Shown one piece after another: positions 25,871 through 33,661 of a DNA stretch of 64,000 bases. The notes below the pieces were generated by a model. It ran no database searches. It was not told the origin of the DNA and worked only from the letters and a program-made list of their open reading frames with translations. This DNA is from CAKZNE01 sp964485405. Its GTDB lineage: Bacteria > Bacteroidota > Bacteroidia > Flavobacteriales > Schleiferiaceae. Every line of letters starts with the position of its first letter. Within the stretch, counting starts at the first letter, position 1. The DNA lies in NCBI GenBank assembly GCA_964485405.1, contig CAZAJG010000001.1, positions 124,001 through 188,000 on the forward strand. The letters run 5' to 3'. The translations under genes were made by a program, and so were the position numbers.

Positions 25871-26502
25871 AACGTTAATGCGCAAATGATTTGAAAAGCA
25901 ATATAAAATATGGCATGTATTGCCCAAATACGAACATAAAACTGAGTAGAATACTCCAAAAAGTAATTACTCAGAATAAAAATAAAAATGTTACTTGAAA
26001 AGTAAATAAGCACACCTGAACTAAACCAAAACATAGGATATTCGCTAATCCGTTCTATTTTGAGTTCGTTGGCGAACTGGTAAAAACTCATCAAAGCATA
26101 TACAATAAGTATAATACTCTCCAAGGTTTTTGAATAGGTGTTCATCAACCAAAAACCCTGTACAGTAGCCATGTTTATGGTAAAAAAAACCAAAAAAGCA
26201 AAACCTACCCAAAGAATGAAGTTTTTTGGCACAAAGCCTTTAAAACTCTTGTGATAGATATAAGATATGACCCCAAACTGAAGGAGTGTATGGAAATTAG
26301 AAATAAAGATGTTATTCATCTTTTGCAACCACAACATATTACTGGTTCCATCTAAAATAAAAGTAAGCACACTTAACCACACCAAAGCCTTATACTCTGC
26401 TTTAACCCTCTTATAACGAACAAAGCCCACAACCGTAGGCAATAACGTAAACAGAAAGGTAAAGAGTAAAAAAACCTGAAGAGGTGAGTAGCCTTTTAAC
26501 AT
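25849..26502 (-). CDS. multipass membrane protein, possible sensor of the downstream two-component system
   Basis: A 217-residue protein with about seven hydrophobic segments spread over its whole length (starting VFLLFTFLFTLLPTVVGFV, and ending in FYIAFQIICALTLWLS). Short charged loops alternate between them. No enzymatic motif is visible. Its 3' end overlaps the histidine kinase start by 22 bases, the tightest coupling in this operon, so it is probably co-translated with the kinase. Because that kinase has only one membrane helix, a role as the ligand-sensing partner is a reasonable inference. Confidence 0.7.
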   Translation of the reverse strand: MLKGYSPLQVFLLFTFLFTLLPTVVGFVRYKRVKAEYKALVWLSVLTFILDGTSNMLWLQKMNNIFISNFHTLLQFGVISYIYHKSFKGFVPKNFILWVGFAFLVFFTINMATVQGFWLMNTYSKTLESIILIVYALMSFYQFANELKIERISEYPMFWFSSGVLIYFSSNIFIFILSNYFLEYSTQFYVRIWAIHAIFYIAFQIICALTLWLSSKK

Positions 26503-26534
26503 TTCATTTTTATACTTTTTTTGAAAAGAGAAGC

Positions 26535-26553
26535 CCTTTACACAAGGTAAAGG
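26535..26553 (-). terminator. hairpin after the 26597-27304 gene
   Basis: CCTTTAC (26535-26541) pairs with GTAAAGG (26547-26553), loop of 5, with partly paired flanks. It is 43 bases beyond the stop of the minus-strand gene. The T-run is better on the + strand than on the minus strand, so it may work in both directions or only weakly. Confidence 0.5.
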
Positions 26554-26596
26554 ACTCCTTTTTTCCTGATACAGGAGGGAGGCAATTAAATAGGTT

Positions 26597-27304
26597 TTAA
26601 CATGTTTTAGGACATGGTGCAGAAAGGTCGTAATAGTTACTTATTACTTTACCATCATTCATTGCAGCAATCATAGTTCCGAACAAGTTAGGAGCTTCAT
26701 CCTCATTAGCTGGAACAATATCGTGACAAACGTTTAGAAAGAAAACATTTTCTATAGTTGCTTTGGCTGCATCAATTACTTTGTGAAAATCGCTAGAGGA
26801 ATAATTATACCCTCTAAGCACTTCAATATCCCCCTCAGGATACACCGTAACTTTAAAGGTTCCAGCATCGTAATCGCTTAACTCCTCCCAGTTATCTAAC
26901 CAGCATTGCGCCATTTGCGGAGCAACCAATCCCCCAACTGGATCTCCACCGTTTACTAAGGTTAATGGTGTGCTTGTAAGTTTTACTTGAGGACAACAAT
27001 ACGCTGTAACTCGATCTCCCGCAAGATCTACTCCCCAAACCAGCATTTTAAATTTAAACGAATCCGTTTCCAAAGGATCGTAGCCAAAACGCACTTTGTA
27101 ATTGTGGCAATTTGGTGTTCCAATAAGGGATACGTAATCCAAAAAGCTCATTCCCCAGCCATAGATTTTTTCCCCGTTGTAAGTGAACAGTGACTCTAGA
27201 CTTTCATTGTTCTGTACATAGCTATCCCATTCACTAAGAATAGTGCTTACATACGTTTCATCTGTGATGAAGGTACTACTTTGTGTTTCAGTAAGGTTTT
27301 CCAT
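26597..27304 (-). CDS. hypothetical protein, cytoplasmic, Cys-containing
   Basis: A 235-residue protein I do not recognise. It has no signal peptide or membrane segment. It is acidic, rich in aromatic residues, and contains a CC pair (TAYCCPQVKL, about residue 104) plus a C-terminal SAPCPKTC. The centre reads like a beta-sandwich (VKLTSTPLTLVNG, AGTFKVTVYPEGDIEVLRGY). It has its own promoter element and hairpin, so it appears monocistronic and real. It stands between the two-component operon and the DUF1801 gene, and the context suggests no function. Confidence 0.6.
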   Translation of the reverse strand: MENLTETQSSTFITDETYVSTILSEWDSYVQNNESLESLFTYNGEKIYGWGMSFLDYVSLIGTPNCHNYKVRFGYDPLETDSFKFKMLVWGVDLAGDRVTAYCCPQVKLTSTPLTLVNGGDPVGGLVAPQMAQCWLDNWEELSDYDAGTFKVTVYPEGDIEVLRGYNYSSSDFHKVIDAAKATIENVFFLNVCHDIVPANEDEAPNLFGTMIAAMNDGKVISNYYDLSAPCPKTC

Positions 27305-27330
27305 AATTAAAGACTTTATAATTCTATACT

Positions 27331-27338
27331 CAAATGTA
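27331..27338 (-). promoter_or_regulatory. -7 element for the 26597-27304 gene
   Basis: On the minus strand TACATTTG matches TAnnTTTG, 27 bases before the start codon. No clean TTG at the -33 distance. Confidence 0.45.
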
Positions 27339-27478
27339 GGTTAACTAACAAGCAGAAGAAAACTCTAGAGAAACAAGCGATTCATTCAAAAACCTATTTA
27401 AACTTCTGAAAATAAAATATTTAACTATTTTTACGCAAGAAAATAAGCTTAAAAAAACCGCCTTTTAACGGATAAATT

Positions 27479-27494
27479 TCCGTGTTTACACGGA
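27479..27494. promoter_or_regulatory. 16-base palindrome in the intergenic region before the DUF1801 gene
   Basis: TCCGTGT and ACACGGA are perfect inverted arms separated by two bases. The short spacer favours a protein-binding site over an RNA hairpin. It lies about 95 bases upstream of the DUF1801 start. The rest of 27305-27589 shows AT-rich sequence only. Confidence 0.4.
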
Positions 27495-27589
27495 CTCCCA
27501 TTCTTGAACTATATGCATCCATACGACTAAGCCTTCTTTCTCAAACTGAAAAGCTCTATTTTAGAAATATCAATCCTTACAAAAACAAT

Positions 27590-28180
27590 ATGGAAAACCA
27601 TAAATCTGCTGAAGATTATGTACAGTCCAACCCAAATTGGCTCTCTTTATTAAGCCGTTTGAGAGAGATTCTCTTAAGTACTGAATTAGAAGAGACTATA
27701 AAATGGGGTATCCCCACATACACGATCAACAACAAAAATGTAGTTGGCTTAGCAGCCTTTAAAGAACACGTAGCCATTTGGTTTTTTAACGGAGTATTTT
27801 TACAAGATGAAAAAAAAGTGCTCATAAATGCTCAAGCAGGCACAACTAAAGGCTTAAGACAATGGCGTTTTAATCGCTCGGCAGAAATAGAAACCGATTT
27901 GGTAAAGGCTTATCTAGAAGAGGCAATCGAAAATCAAAAAAAGGGCTTGGTTGTAAAACCAGAGAAAAAATCGTTGCACATTCCGGTTGAACTAGAAGCT
28001 AAACTCAACGACAACCCTCAGCTAAAAATATGTTTTGACCGATTTACACAAAGCAAAAAAAGAGAGTTTGCTGAATACATTTTAAACGCCAAAAGAGCAG
28101 AAACTAAACTAAAGCGTTTGGAGAAGATAACACCATTAATCTTGCAGCAAGTCGGTTTACACGATAAGTATAAAAACTAG
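27590..28180 (+). CDS. DUF1801 / YdeI family protein
   Basis: A 196-residue protein from the ATG at 27590 (MENHKSAEDYVQ). The frame is open upstream to a GTG at 27482, but that stretch does not fit the family. The N-terminal half has the DUF1801 pattern: ETIKWGIPTYTINNKNVVGLAAFKEHVAIWFFNG, then GLRQWRFNR. The C-terminal part (FTQSKKREFAEYILNAKRAETKLKRLEKI) is the YdeI-type helical tail with an amidated-looking Lys/Arg-rich run. Members are small cytoplasmic proteins of uncertain function, linked in some species to stress tolerance. Two bases separate it from the Crp/Fnr-type gene, so they form an operon. Confidence 0.85.
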   Translation: MENHKSAEDYVQSNPNWLSLLSRLREILLSTELEETIKWGIPTYTINNKNVVGLAAFKEHVAIWFFNGVFLQDEKKVLINAQAGTTKGLRQWRFNRSAEIETDLVKAYLEEAIENQKKGLVVKPEKKSLHIPVELEAKLNDNPQLKICFDRFTQSKKREFAEYILNAKRAETKLKRLEKITPLILQQVGLHDKYKN

Positions 28181-28182
28181 CT

Positions 28183-28758
28183 ATGTACGAGTCCCTCTGG
28201 TTATTTATTGATTCTATTATTGAGCTAAACGCTAAGGAAAAGGCTTTGGTAGAAAACTGTTTTGTTTTAAGACAAGTACCCAAAAAACACTTTTTGGTAA
28301 AAGAAGGAGAAGTAACAAGAGAAATATACTTTATCAAAAAAGGTATACTTCGCCTTCTCTACAATAAGGACGGAGAAGATATCACGGCTTTCATTTTTCA
28401 GGAAAACTTATTTGCAAGTGCATTCAGTAGCTTTTTGGAGCAAAAACCGAGCATACAAGAGCTAGAGGCTTTGGAAGACTGTGACCTATTAGTTATGCAA
28501 AGAGCCGACCTTTACAAACTCTATGAAACCATACCCAAGTTCAACACCTTTACTCGAATCCTAGCGGAGCAAAGATTTATTCATGCTCAACGTGTTGTAT
28601 CTTCTCATATTTTAAAGAGCCCAGAACAGCGATACCAAGACTACGCAAAGGAAAACCCAGGAATTCTACAACGTGTACCGCAACACATTATCGCTTCCTT
28701 TTTAGGTATAACACCCGTTTCACTCAGCAGGATTAGAAAAAGACTGCTCCACAAATGA
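28183..28758 (+). CDS. Crp/Fnr family transcriptional regulator
   Basis: A 191-residue regulator. Residues 20-110 form a cyclic-nucleotide-binding-type beta roll (KKHFLVKEGEVTREIYFIKKGILRLLYNKDGEDITAFIF). The C-terminal helix-turn-helix is VPQHIIASFLGITPVSLSRIRKRL. The phosphate-binding cassette of true cAMP receptors (FGE-x-RSA) is not present; the equivalent stretch is NLFASAFSSFLEQKPS, so cAMP binding is unlikely and the signal is unknown. It follows the DUF1801 gene by two bases and probably controls it or the next gene. Confidence 0.9.
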   Translation: MYESLWLFIDSIIELNAKEKALVENCFVLRQVPKKHFLVKEGEVTREIYFIKKGILRLLYNKDGEDITAFIFQENLFASAFSSFLEQKPSIQELEALEDCDLLVMQRADLYKLYETIPKFNTFTRILAEQRFIHAQRVVSSHILKSPEQRYQDYAKENPGILQRVPQHIIASFLGITPVSLSRIRKRLLHK

Positions 28759-28780
28759 TTTGTTAACAAAGGTTAACGAT

Positions 28781-28807
28781 TTGTACGTTTCTTCTGCCCT
28801 AGTTTTG
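28781..28807 (+). promoter_or_regulatory. promoter of the SRPBCC gene; GTTAAC pair just upstream
   Basis: TTG (28781-28783), 17-base spacing region, TAGTTTTG (28800-28807). Immediately upstream GTTAAC occurs twice (28762-28767 and 28772-28777), each self-complementary. This is a possible binding site, perhaps for the Crp/Fnr-type protein encoded just before. Confidence 0.6.
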
Positions 28808-28824
28808 ATCCAAACAAATTGAAT

Positions 28825-29280
28825 ATGAAATCTTTAAAAACAGAAATCATCCTAGCAGCAACGCCCGAACAGATATGGCAAACGCTTATTGATTTTAACC
28901 GATATAAAAACTGGAATCCATTTATTGTTGATTCCAAGGGTGAAGCTAAGGCAGGAAACCGATTGGAAAACACCATTCGCTTGAAAAATAAAGAACAAAA
29001 GTTCACGCCCAAGCTAACTCAAGTTAAACCGAAAGAGTACCTAGAATGGGTTGGGCATTTATGGGTACCTGGATTATTCGATGGAAGACACTATTTTAAA
29101 ATAGAAACACTCGAAGATGGAAAGTGTAAACTCATTCATGGAGAGCATTTTTCTGGAATATTAAGCGGGCTCATTTTTAAGTTGATTAAAGAGGATACGC
29201 TTGAAGGTTTTAAAAGGATGAACGAAGCTCTGAACGCCCTTCTAAATTGCCCTTCATTCCACTTCAAAAATAAACTGTAA
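28825..29280 (+). CDS. SRPBCC domain protein (START-like ligand-binding fold)
   Basis: A 151-residue protein of the SRPBCC/polyketide cyclase-like superfamily, which folds as a helix-grip cup for hydrophobic ligands. Seen: ILAATPEQIWQTLIDFNRYKNWNPFIVDSKG at the N-terminus, the typical start of the fold, then GHLWVPGLFDGRHYFKIE and the long C-terminal helix (IKEDTLEGFKRMNEALNALL). I used the ATG at 28825; a TTG two codons earlier is less likely. The ligand is unknown. The 3' end overlaps the convergent TylF-like gene by 27 bases. Confidence 0.85.
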   Translation: MKSLKTEIILAATPEQIWQTLIDFNRYKNWNPFIVDSKGEAKAGNRLENTIRLKNKEQKFTPKLTQVKPKEYLEWVGHLWVPGLFDGRHYFKIETLEDGKCKLIHGEHFSGILSGLIFKLIKEDTLEGFKRMNEALNALLNCPSFHFKNKL

Positions 29281-29982
29281 GTAATTATTAATCGCACCTA
29301 TCGGTTTTAACTTTATGTAAAAAGAGCTCACAAAATCTTCAAACGCCTTATACTCATGTGCCGGCACTACAAACTCATCAAAGATGATGATATCTCCATT
29401 TTTTAGATGAGGGAAAAGGACACTCAAGCAATACATAGCTGACGAATACAAATCTCCATCTACATGCACAATAGTAGTTTTATCCTTAAAAGCTATTTCA
29501 GGTATGGTTTGCAATAAGGTATCTTGAAAAAGACCTTTGACAAAGTTAATCCGATCGTCCTCTATAAGCGGAAAATTACCTCCGCGATTAAAAGTTCCTG
29601 CTTTATAATGACCATAATCTTCCGGCAATCCTTCATAAGTATCAAAAGCCCACAATCTAGAACTTAAGTTTTCATTATTCTCCGACCACCATCTTAGTGA
29701 GTTACCACGACCCACTCCAAATTCCAAATAGTTTATGTCTTTACTTCTTAAACTTCTCTTATCTAAGTACCATGCGTACATTTTAAAACGATTTTTATGC
29801 AGAACCGCCTTGTTGTAAAAATCATTGTACTCCAGCACAGACTTGTTAGCCTCAATCCAACTAGACATTTTATTTAGATAACCGAAGTAAACAAAGAGGT
29901 TAGCCGCAAACCCAAAAACTCTATGTAGCTTAAATCGGATATAATTTGCCTTTACCTTCTTTATAATCTTAATTTTATTCAT
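29254..29982 (-). CDS. TylF/MycF-like class I methyltransferase
   Basis: A 242-residue SAM-dependent methyltransferase of the macrocin O-methyltransferase type. SAM motif I is YLEFGVGRGNSLRWW at about residues 84-98. WAFDTYEGLPEDYG and FNRGGNFPLI follow, and the metal-binding segment is TTIVHVDGDLYSSAMYCL with GDIIIFDEF further on. That segment is characteristic of TylF-type sugar O-methyltransferases, often seen near surface-glycan genes. No glycan cluster is adjacent here. The N-terminal about 50 residues are basic and may form an extra helix. Confidence 0.82.
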   Translation of the reverse strand: MNKIKIIKKVKANYIRFKLHRVFGFAANLFVYFGYLNKMSSWIEANKSVLEYNDFYNKAVLHKNRFKMYAWYLDKRSLRSKDINYLEFGVGRGNSLRWWSENNENLSSRLWAFDTYEGLPEDYGHYKAGTFNRGGNFPLIEDDRINFVKGLFQDTLLQTIPEIAFKDKTTIVHVDGDLYSSAMYCLSVLFPHLKNGDIIIFDEFVVPAHEYKAFEDFVSSFYIKLKPIGAINNYLQFIFEVE

Positions 29983-30098
29983 GACTTAGTTTTGATCGAA
30001 ATTTGCGAACCAATAAAAAAACTCTTAATCAAAGAGAATCTCAAACATAGATTATTTCGTTAACTTATTTATTATTATCGCCTAAACTATATTAGTGC

Positions 30099-30488
30099 AT
30101 GAATCTCCAACAAAGAATAGAAGAATCGACCACCTCCATATTTAAAGCAGTCTTCCCAAATACAACCAACCATTACGATACTCTTTTTGGTGGAGCCGCC
30201 ATGCAACTCATGGATGAAGTAGCCTTTATAACCGCTACTCGATTTGCTCGAAAAAAAGTGGTTACCATCTCCTCTGATAGAATAAACTTTAAATCCCCCA
30301 TACCAGCCGGAACTATTATTGAACTGGTAGGGAAAGTATCGAAAATAGGAACCACCAGCCTCGATGTTAAAGTGGATATTTTTATTGAGGAAATGTATAG
30401 TAACGAGCGGAAAAAAGCCATAAATGGCACTTTTACTTTTGTGGCAGTTGATGAGCAAAAAAAGCCGACATCTATATTAGATTCCTAA
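30099..30488 (+). CDS. acyl-CoA thioesterase (hotdog fold, YciA/BFIT type)
   Basis: A 129-residue single-hotdog thioesterase that hydrolyses acyl-CoA. The signature is NHYDTLFGGAAMQLMDEVAFITATRFARKKVVTIS, containing the catalytic Asp/Asn region, followed by INFKSPIPAGTIIELVGKV. Length matches YciA-like enzymes. It is followed after four bases by a Crp/Fnr-type regulator gene, so the two form an operon. Confidence 0.92.
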   Translation: MNLQQRIEESTTSIFKAVFPNTTNHYDTLFGGAAMQLMDEVAFITATRFARKKVVTISSDRINFKSPIPAGTIIELVGKVSKIGTTSLDVKVDIFIEEMYSNERKKAINGTFTFVAVDEQKKPTSILDS

Positions 30489-30492
30489 ACAC

Positions 30493-31053
30493 ATGAAGGA
30501 TTTTCTGAACCATCTTTATCCCATTCCGGATGATATACTTGAAGCGTATTCCGCTCTATGGAAACCTATAGAAATGAAAAAGAAGGATTTAATTACACGG
30601 GAAGGTCAAACCGAGCGGTATATGTATTTTGTTTTGGAAGGGATTCAAAGATCCTACTACATCAATAAGGGTAAAGAGCATGTTATTGCTTTTACTTACC
30701 CTCCATCTTTTTCAGGAATGCCAGAATCTTTCATTTCGCAAACACCTTCTCGATATTTCTTGGAATGCTTAACAGATAGTAGCTTTTTACGAATTAGCTA
30801 CGAAGATCATCAACAAATGCTCAAAAAACACCGAGCCATTGAAACCGCTTTTAGAATAGGAACCGAAAAGCTTTTAGTAGGAATGCTTGATCGATATTAT
30901 GAGTTATTGGCTTTTGATATTGAAGAACGTTTTAAAGCATTCACCACAAGAAGTCCTCATTTATTGAACATGGTTCCACACAAACACTTAGCTTCTTACT
31001 TACGAATAGACCCCAGCAACTTTAGTCGTTTAATGGGGAAAATAACCATATAA
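30493..31053 (+). CDS. Crp/Fnr family transcriptional regulator (second copy type)
   Basis: A 186-residue relative of the protein at 28183-28758. The beta roll includes KKDLITREGQTERYMYFVLEGIQRSYYINKGKEHVIAF. The helix-turn-helix at the end is VPHKHLASYLRIDPSNFSRLMGKI. The cAMP-type phosphate cassette is missing (SFSGMPESFISQTPSRYF instead). It follows the thioesterase gene with four bases between. What it senses is unknown. Confidence 0.88.
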   Translation: MKDFLNHLYPIPDDILEAYSALWKPIEMKKKDLITREGQTERYMYFVLEGIQRSYYINKGKEHVIAFTYPPSFSGMPESFISQTPSRYFLECLTDSSFLRISYEDHQQMLKKHRAIETAFRIGTEKLLVGMLDRYYELLAFDIEERFKAFTTRSPHLLNMVPHKHLASYLRIDPSNFSRLMGKITI

Positions 31054-31128
31054 AAAGCAAGCAAATCTTGTTATACAACAAGATTTAAGATGGAAATGTA
31101 TTGGAATTTTGTCTTCAAATTACTGAAA

Positions 31129-32046
31129 ATGAAATATCTGACTTTAACATTCCTTCTTATGACAGCTACCAACACTATCGCTCAACCCAATTGGTTAGAC
31201 ACTTTAGCCTACCCTTTTAATTCCAATTATTTAGAACTTCCTGATGGAAAAATGAATTATGTAGACGAAGGTACAGGAGAGGTTATCCTTTTTATACATG
31301 GTACGCCAAGCTGGTCATTTCTTTACCGAAACCACATTAAGGAATTATCCAAAAACTATCGCTGTATTGCTCTAGACCATTTGGGCTTTGGCTTATCCGA
31401 AAAATCTAAGAGCTTTAACGGCACGCCAGAATTGCACGCAGCCAATCTAAAAGCGTTAATAGAGCATTTAGATTTAAAAAATATTACTCTAGTCGTTCAT
31501 GATTTTGGCGGACCAATTGGCTTGTCAAATGCCATTGACAATCCGAAAAGGACAAAGCGAATTGTTTTATTCAATACCTGGCTATGGGAAACGAAATCTA
31601 AGCCCGAAGCACAAAAAATCAACAAACTTTTGAGCAGTGGCTTGGGTCGGTTCCTTTACCTGAACCTCAACTTCTCGCCCAAAGTTCTTCTCAAAAAAGG
31701 CTTTTATGATAAAGAGATACTTACTAAAAGTATTCATCAACAATACCTGAAACCTTTTGGAAAAAAGAAAGATCGATACGGCTTACTTTATATAGGACAA
31801 GCCTTAGTTGGTTCTTCAGATTGGTATGCTAAACAATGGGAGGCATTGGATGCAATCGTTAACAAGCCTATCCTAATTTTATGGGGAACCAAAGATGAGT
31901 TCATCGACACTTCTTACCTGAAAAAATGGAAAAACAGACTACCTAATGCTCAGGTAGTAGAATATGAATGCGGGCATTTTGTTCAAGAAGAAAAAGCTGA
32001 AGAATCTATTGAACAGATAAAACAGTTTATGCACACTACTCGCTAA
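31129..32046 (+). CDS. secreted alpha/beta hydrolase, haloalkane dehalogenase-like
   Basis: A 305-residue alpha/beta hydrolase with a signal peptide (MKYLTLTFLLMTATNTIAQ); I chose the ATG at 31129 because it opens that peptide. Seen: oxyanion motif HGTPSWSFLYR (about residues 58-68), the nucleophile elbow VVHDFGGPIG with Asp as nucleophile, an acid region in LILWGTKDEFID, and the catalytic His in YECGHFVQEE. Haloalkane dehalogenases normally have Trp after the nucleophile (HDWG); here it is Phe, so an epoxide or ester substrate is equally possible. A periplasmic location is inferred. Confidence 0.82.
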   Translation: MKYLTLTFLLMTATNTIAQPNWLDTLAYPFNSNYLELPDGKMNYVDEGTGEVILFIHGTPSWSFLYRNHIKELSKNYRCIALDHLGFGLSEKSKSFNGTPELHAANLKALIEHLDLKNITLVVHDFGGPIGLSNAIDNPKRTKRIVLFNTWLWETKSKPEAQKINKLLSSGLGRFLYLNLNFSPKVLLKKGFYDKEILTKSIHQQYLKPFGKKKDRYGLLYIGQALVGSSDWYAKQWEALDAIVNKPILILWGTKDEFIDTSYLKKWKNRLPNAQVVEYECGHFVQEEKAEESIEQIKQFMHTTR

Positions 32047-32129
32047 TCCATTCACCGATAAAAAGGAGAAAACCATCTGCTCTTTCTCATCATCCACCGA
32101 ATAGTTAAAGCCGCGTTTTACTCTCATCC

Positions 32130-32137
32130 TACTTTTG
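32130..32137 (+). promoter_or_regulatory. -7 element for the short T9SS-domain ORF
   Basis: TACTTTTG matches TAnnTTTG, 35 bases before the ATG at 32173. No clean -33 TTG. Confidence 0.45.
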
Positions 32138-32172
32138 AATTATCAAAAAAGGTAACAAACAAATTAAACGCT

Positions 32173-32547
32173 ATGAATACTTTATACTATGTTTTAACTT
32201 TATTATCGTTAGGAGTGAGAGAAGAGGCTTTATCAAACTACTTGGGAACCATGAAAATTGAAAATCACCCCCCAATGAGTCAGGTTAAAACGATCAATCA
32301 CAACACTAAAAAAACATCCCTTTCCATTTACCCAAATCCTGCCACTACAGAGATTAAAGTGCAACTTGATGAGAAAATAAGAGAGGGAGTAGTATTCATT
32401 TTTAACACCTCCGGGAAGGCCGAAATGACTTTTGGAATAAATCAAGTAGAGGAATTTCAGCTACCCCTAAACCTTAAACCCGGATATTACATTTTACGAG
32501 TAACACAGCAGGAGGAGAGCAAACAATCCCCTTTTTTAGTCTATTAA
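32173..32547 (+). CDS. short protein consisting mainly of a T9SS type A sorting domain
   Basis: A 124-residue protein. Residues 48-124 are a type IX secretion type A sorting domain: SLSIYPNPATTEIKVQL (the SxYPNP motif), a central VFIFNTSGK strand, LPLNLKPGYYILRV (the L-x-GxYxLxV motif) and a basic C-terminus. In other proteins this domain directs a large passenger across the outer membrane. Here hardly any passenger is left: only about 45 residues precede it, with a weak signal-like stretch (YYVLTLLSLGV). It may be a remnant of a larger gene, or a small secreted protein. Promoter element and strong terminator surround it. Confidence 0.7.
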   Translation: MNTLYYVLTLLSLGVREEALSNYLGTMKIENHPPMSQVKTINHNTKKTSLSIYPNPATTEIKVQLDEKIREGVVFIFNTSGKAEMTFGINQVEEFQLPLNLKPGYYILRVTQQEESKQSPFLVY

Positions 32548-32629
32548 ATTTTTGATTCTGATTTAGAGCCCTCTTACTTTCTTTTTTTAGCGTTTAAACC
32601 TTTTAGAGGAATGCTTTAAGTCAAATAAA

Positions 32630-32657
32630 CGAAGCCGCTTTATGGAAAGCGGCTTCG
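32630..32657 (+). terminator. strong hairpin after the short T9SS-domain ORF
   Basis: A perfect 12-bp stem (32630-32641 with 32646-32657) with a 4-base loop, GC-rich. The downstream T-run is short, so efficiency as a Rho-independent terminator is moderate. It lies 83 bases after the stop. Confidence 0.75.
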
Positions 32658-32732
32658 CTCATTTAAAAACGTCTTGATCATGACACCTTTTGAACTTCTT
32701 GGAAACTAGATTTGTTACAGAACATAAAGCCA

Positions 32733-33581
32733 ATGAAGTATCAAGGAACAACAGATGAACTCCTACTTTTAACAGAGATAAATCCCAAGAACTGTTTTCT
32801 ACTAAAGGAAAAGGTGGAAAGCGGCTTAACGATCCTTTGGAATATTGAAGAAACTTCAAAACTCCGAATTGACGGTGTAGAGCATGAACTTTCACCTAAC
32901 AGCATTCTCTTTTTAACCGAATTTCATAAAGTGGAAGTGATTCATGTAGGCTTAGCCCGTTTGATTCGTTTCAATCGTCCTTTTTACTGTATCTCTACAC
33001 ACGATAGTGAAGTAAGCTGTAAGGGCTTATTATTTTTTGGAGCTTCACAAGTACCCGAAATTGTGATTCCAAAAGATGAGATTGACAAGTATGAATTACT
33101 GTGGCAAATGTTTCAGATGGAGATGCGAGAAAAGGACAATTTGCAAAGCGAGATGCTCCAAATGATGCTGAAGAGATTCATCATTTTATCTACTCGAATT
33201 TTTAAATATCAAAACGAAATCACCTCCTCCCAAAACGAGCTGAACCTAATCCGGGAATTTAACTATCTGGTAGAAGTTCACTTTAAAAAGCTTCATAAAG
33301 TTTCAGACTACGCAGACCTTCTCTACAAATCGCCTAAGACGCTCTCGAATGTATTCGCCCAATACTACCACAAGTCGCCTCTCCAAATTATAAAAGAAAG
33401 AAGAATGCTGGAAGCCAAAAGGAATTTAAATTATACAGACCTCAGCGTTTCAGACATTGCCTTTCAACTGGGTTATGAAGACATTCAATCTTTTAGTCGG
33501 TTTTTCAAATCGCAGGAGGGAGTTTCTCCAAAAGACTTTAGAGAGCAAACCGCCAACAGGGAAAAATTGCTAACTAATTAG
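32733..33581 (+). CDS. AraC family transcriptional regulator
   Basis: A 282-residue regulator from the ATG at 32733. The C-terminal about 100 residues hold the two helix-turn-helix motifs of the AraC family: KKLHKVSDYADLLYKSPKTLSNVFAQYYHKSPLQII, and SVSDIAFQLGYEDIQSFSRFFKSQEGVSPKDFRE. The N-terminal part is a cupin-like sensory domain without clear ligand residues. It lies 80 bases upstream of the AhpD-like gene in the same direction, an association I have often seen in Bacteroidota, so control of that gene is likely but not shown. Confidence 0.92.
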   Translation: MKYQGTTDELLLLTEINPKNCFLLKEKVESGLTILWNIEETSKLRIDGVEHELSPNSILFLTEFHKVEVIHVGLARLIRFNRPFYCISTHDSEVSCKGLLFFGASQVPEIVIPKDEIDKYELLWQMFQMEMREKDNLQSEMLQMMLKRFIILSTRIFKYQNEITSSQNELNLIREFNYLVEVHFKKLHKVSDYADLLYKSPKTLSNVFAQYYHKSPLQIIKERRMLEAKRNLNYTDLSVSDIAFQLGYEDIQSFSRFFKSQEGVSPKDFREQTANREKLLTN

Positions 33582-33661
33582 GAAAAGTAGTTATTCCACA
33601 CCTCAACCTGCCCCCGCATCTTTGCCATGTAAAATTTAAACAAACACAAAATTTAAATATC

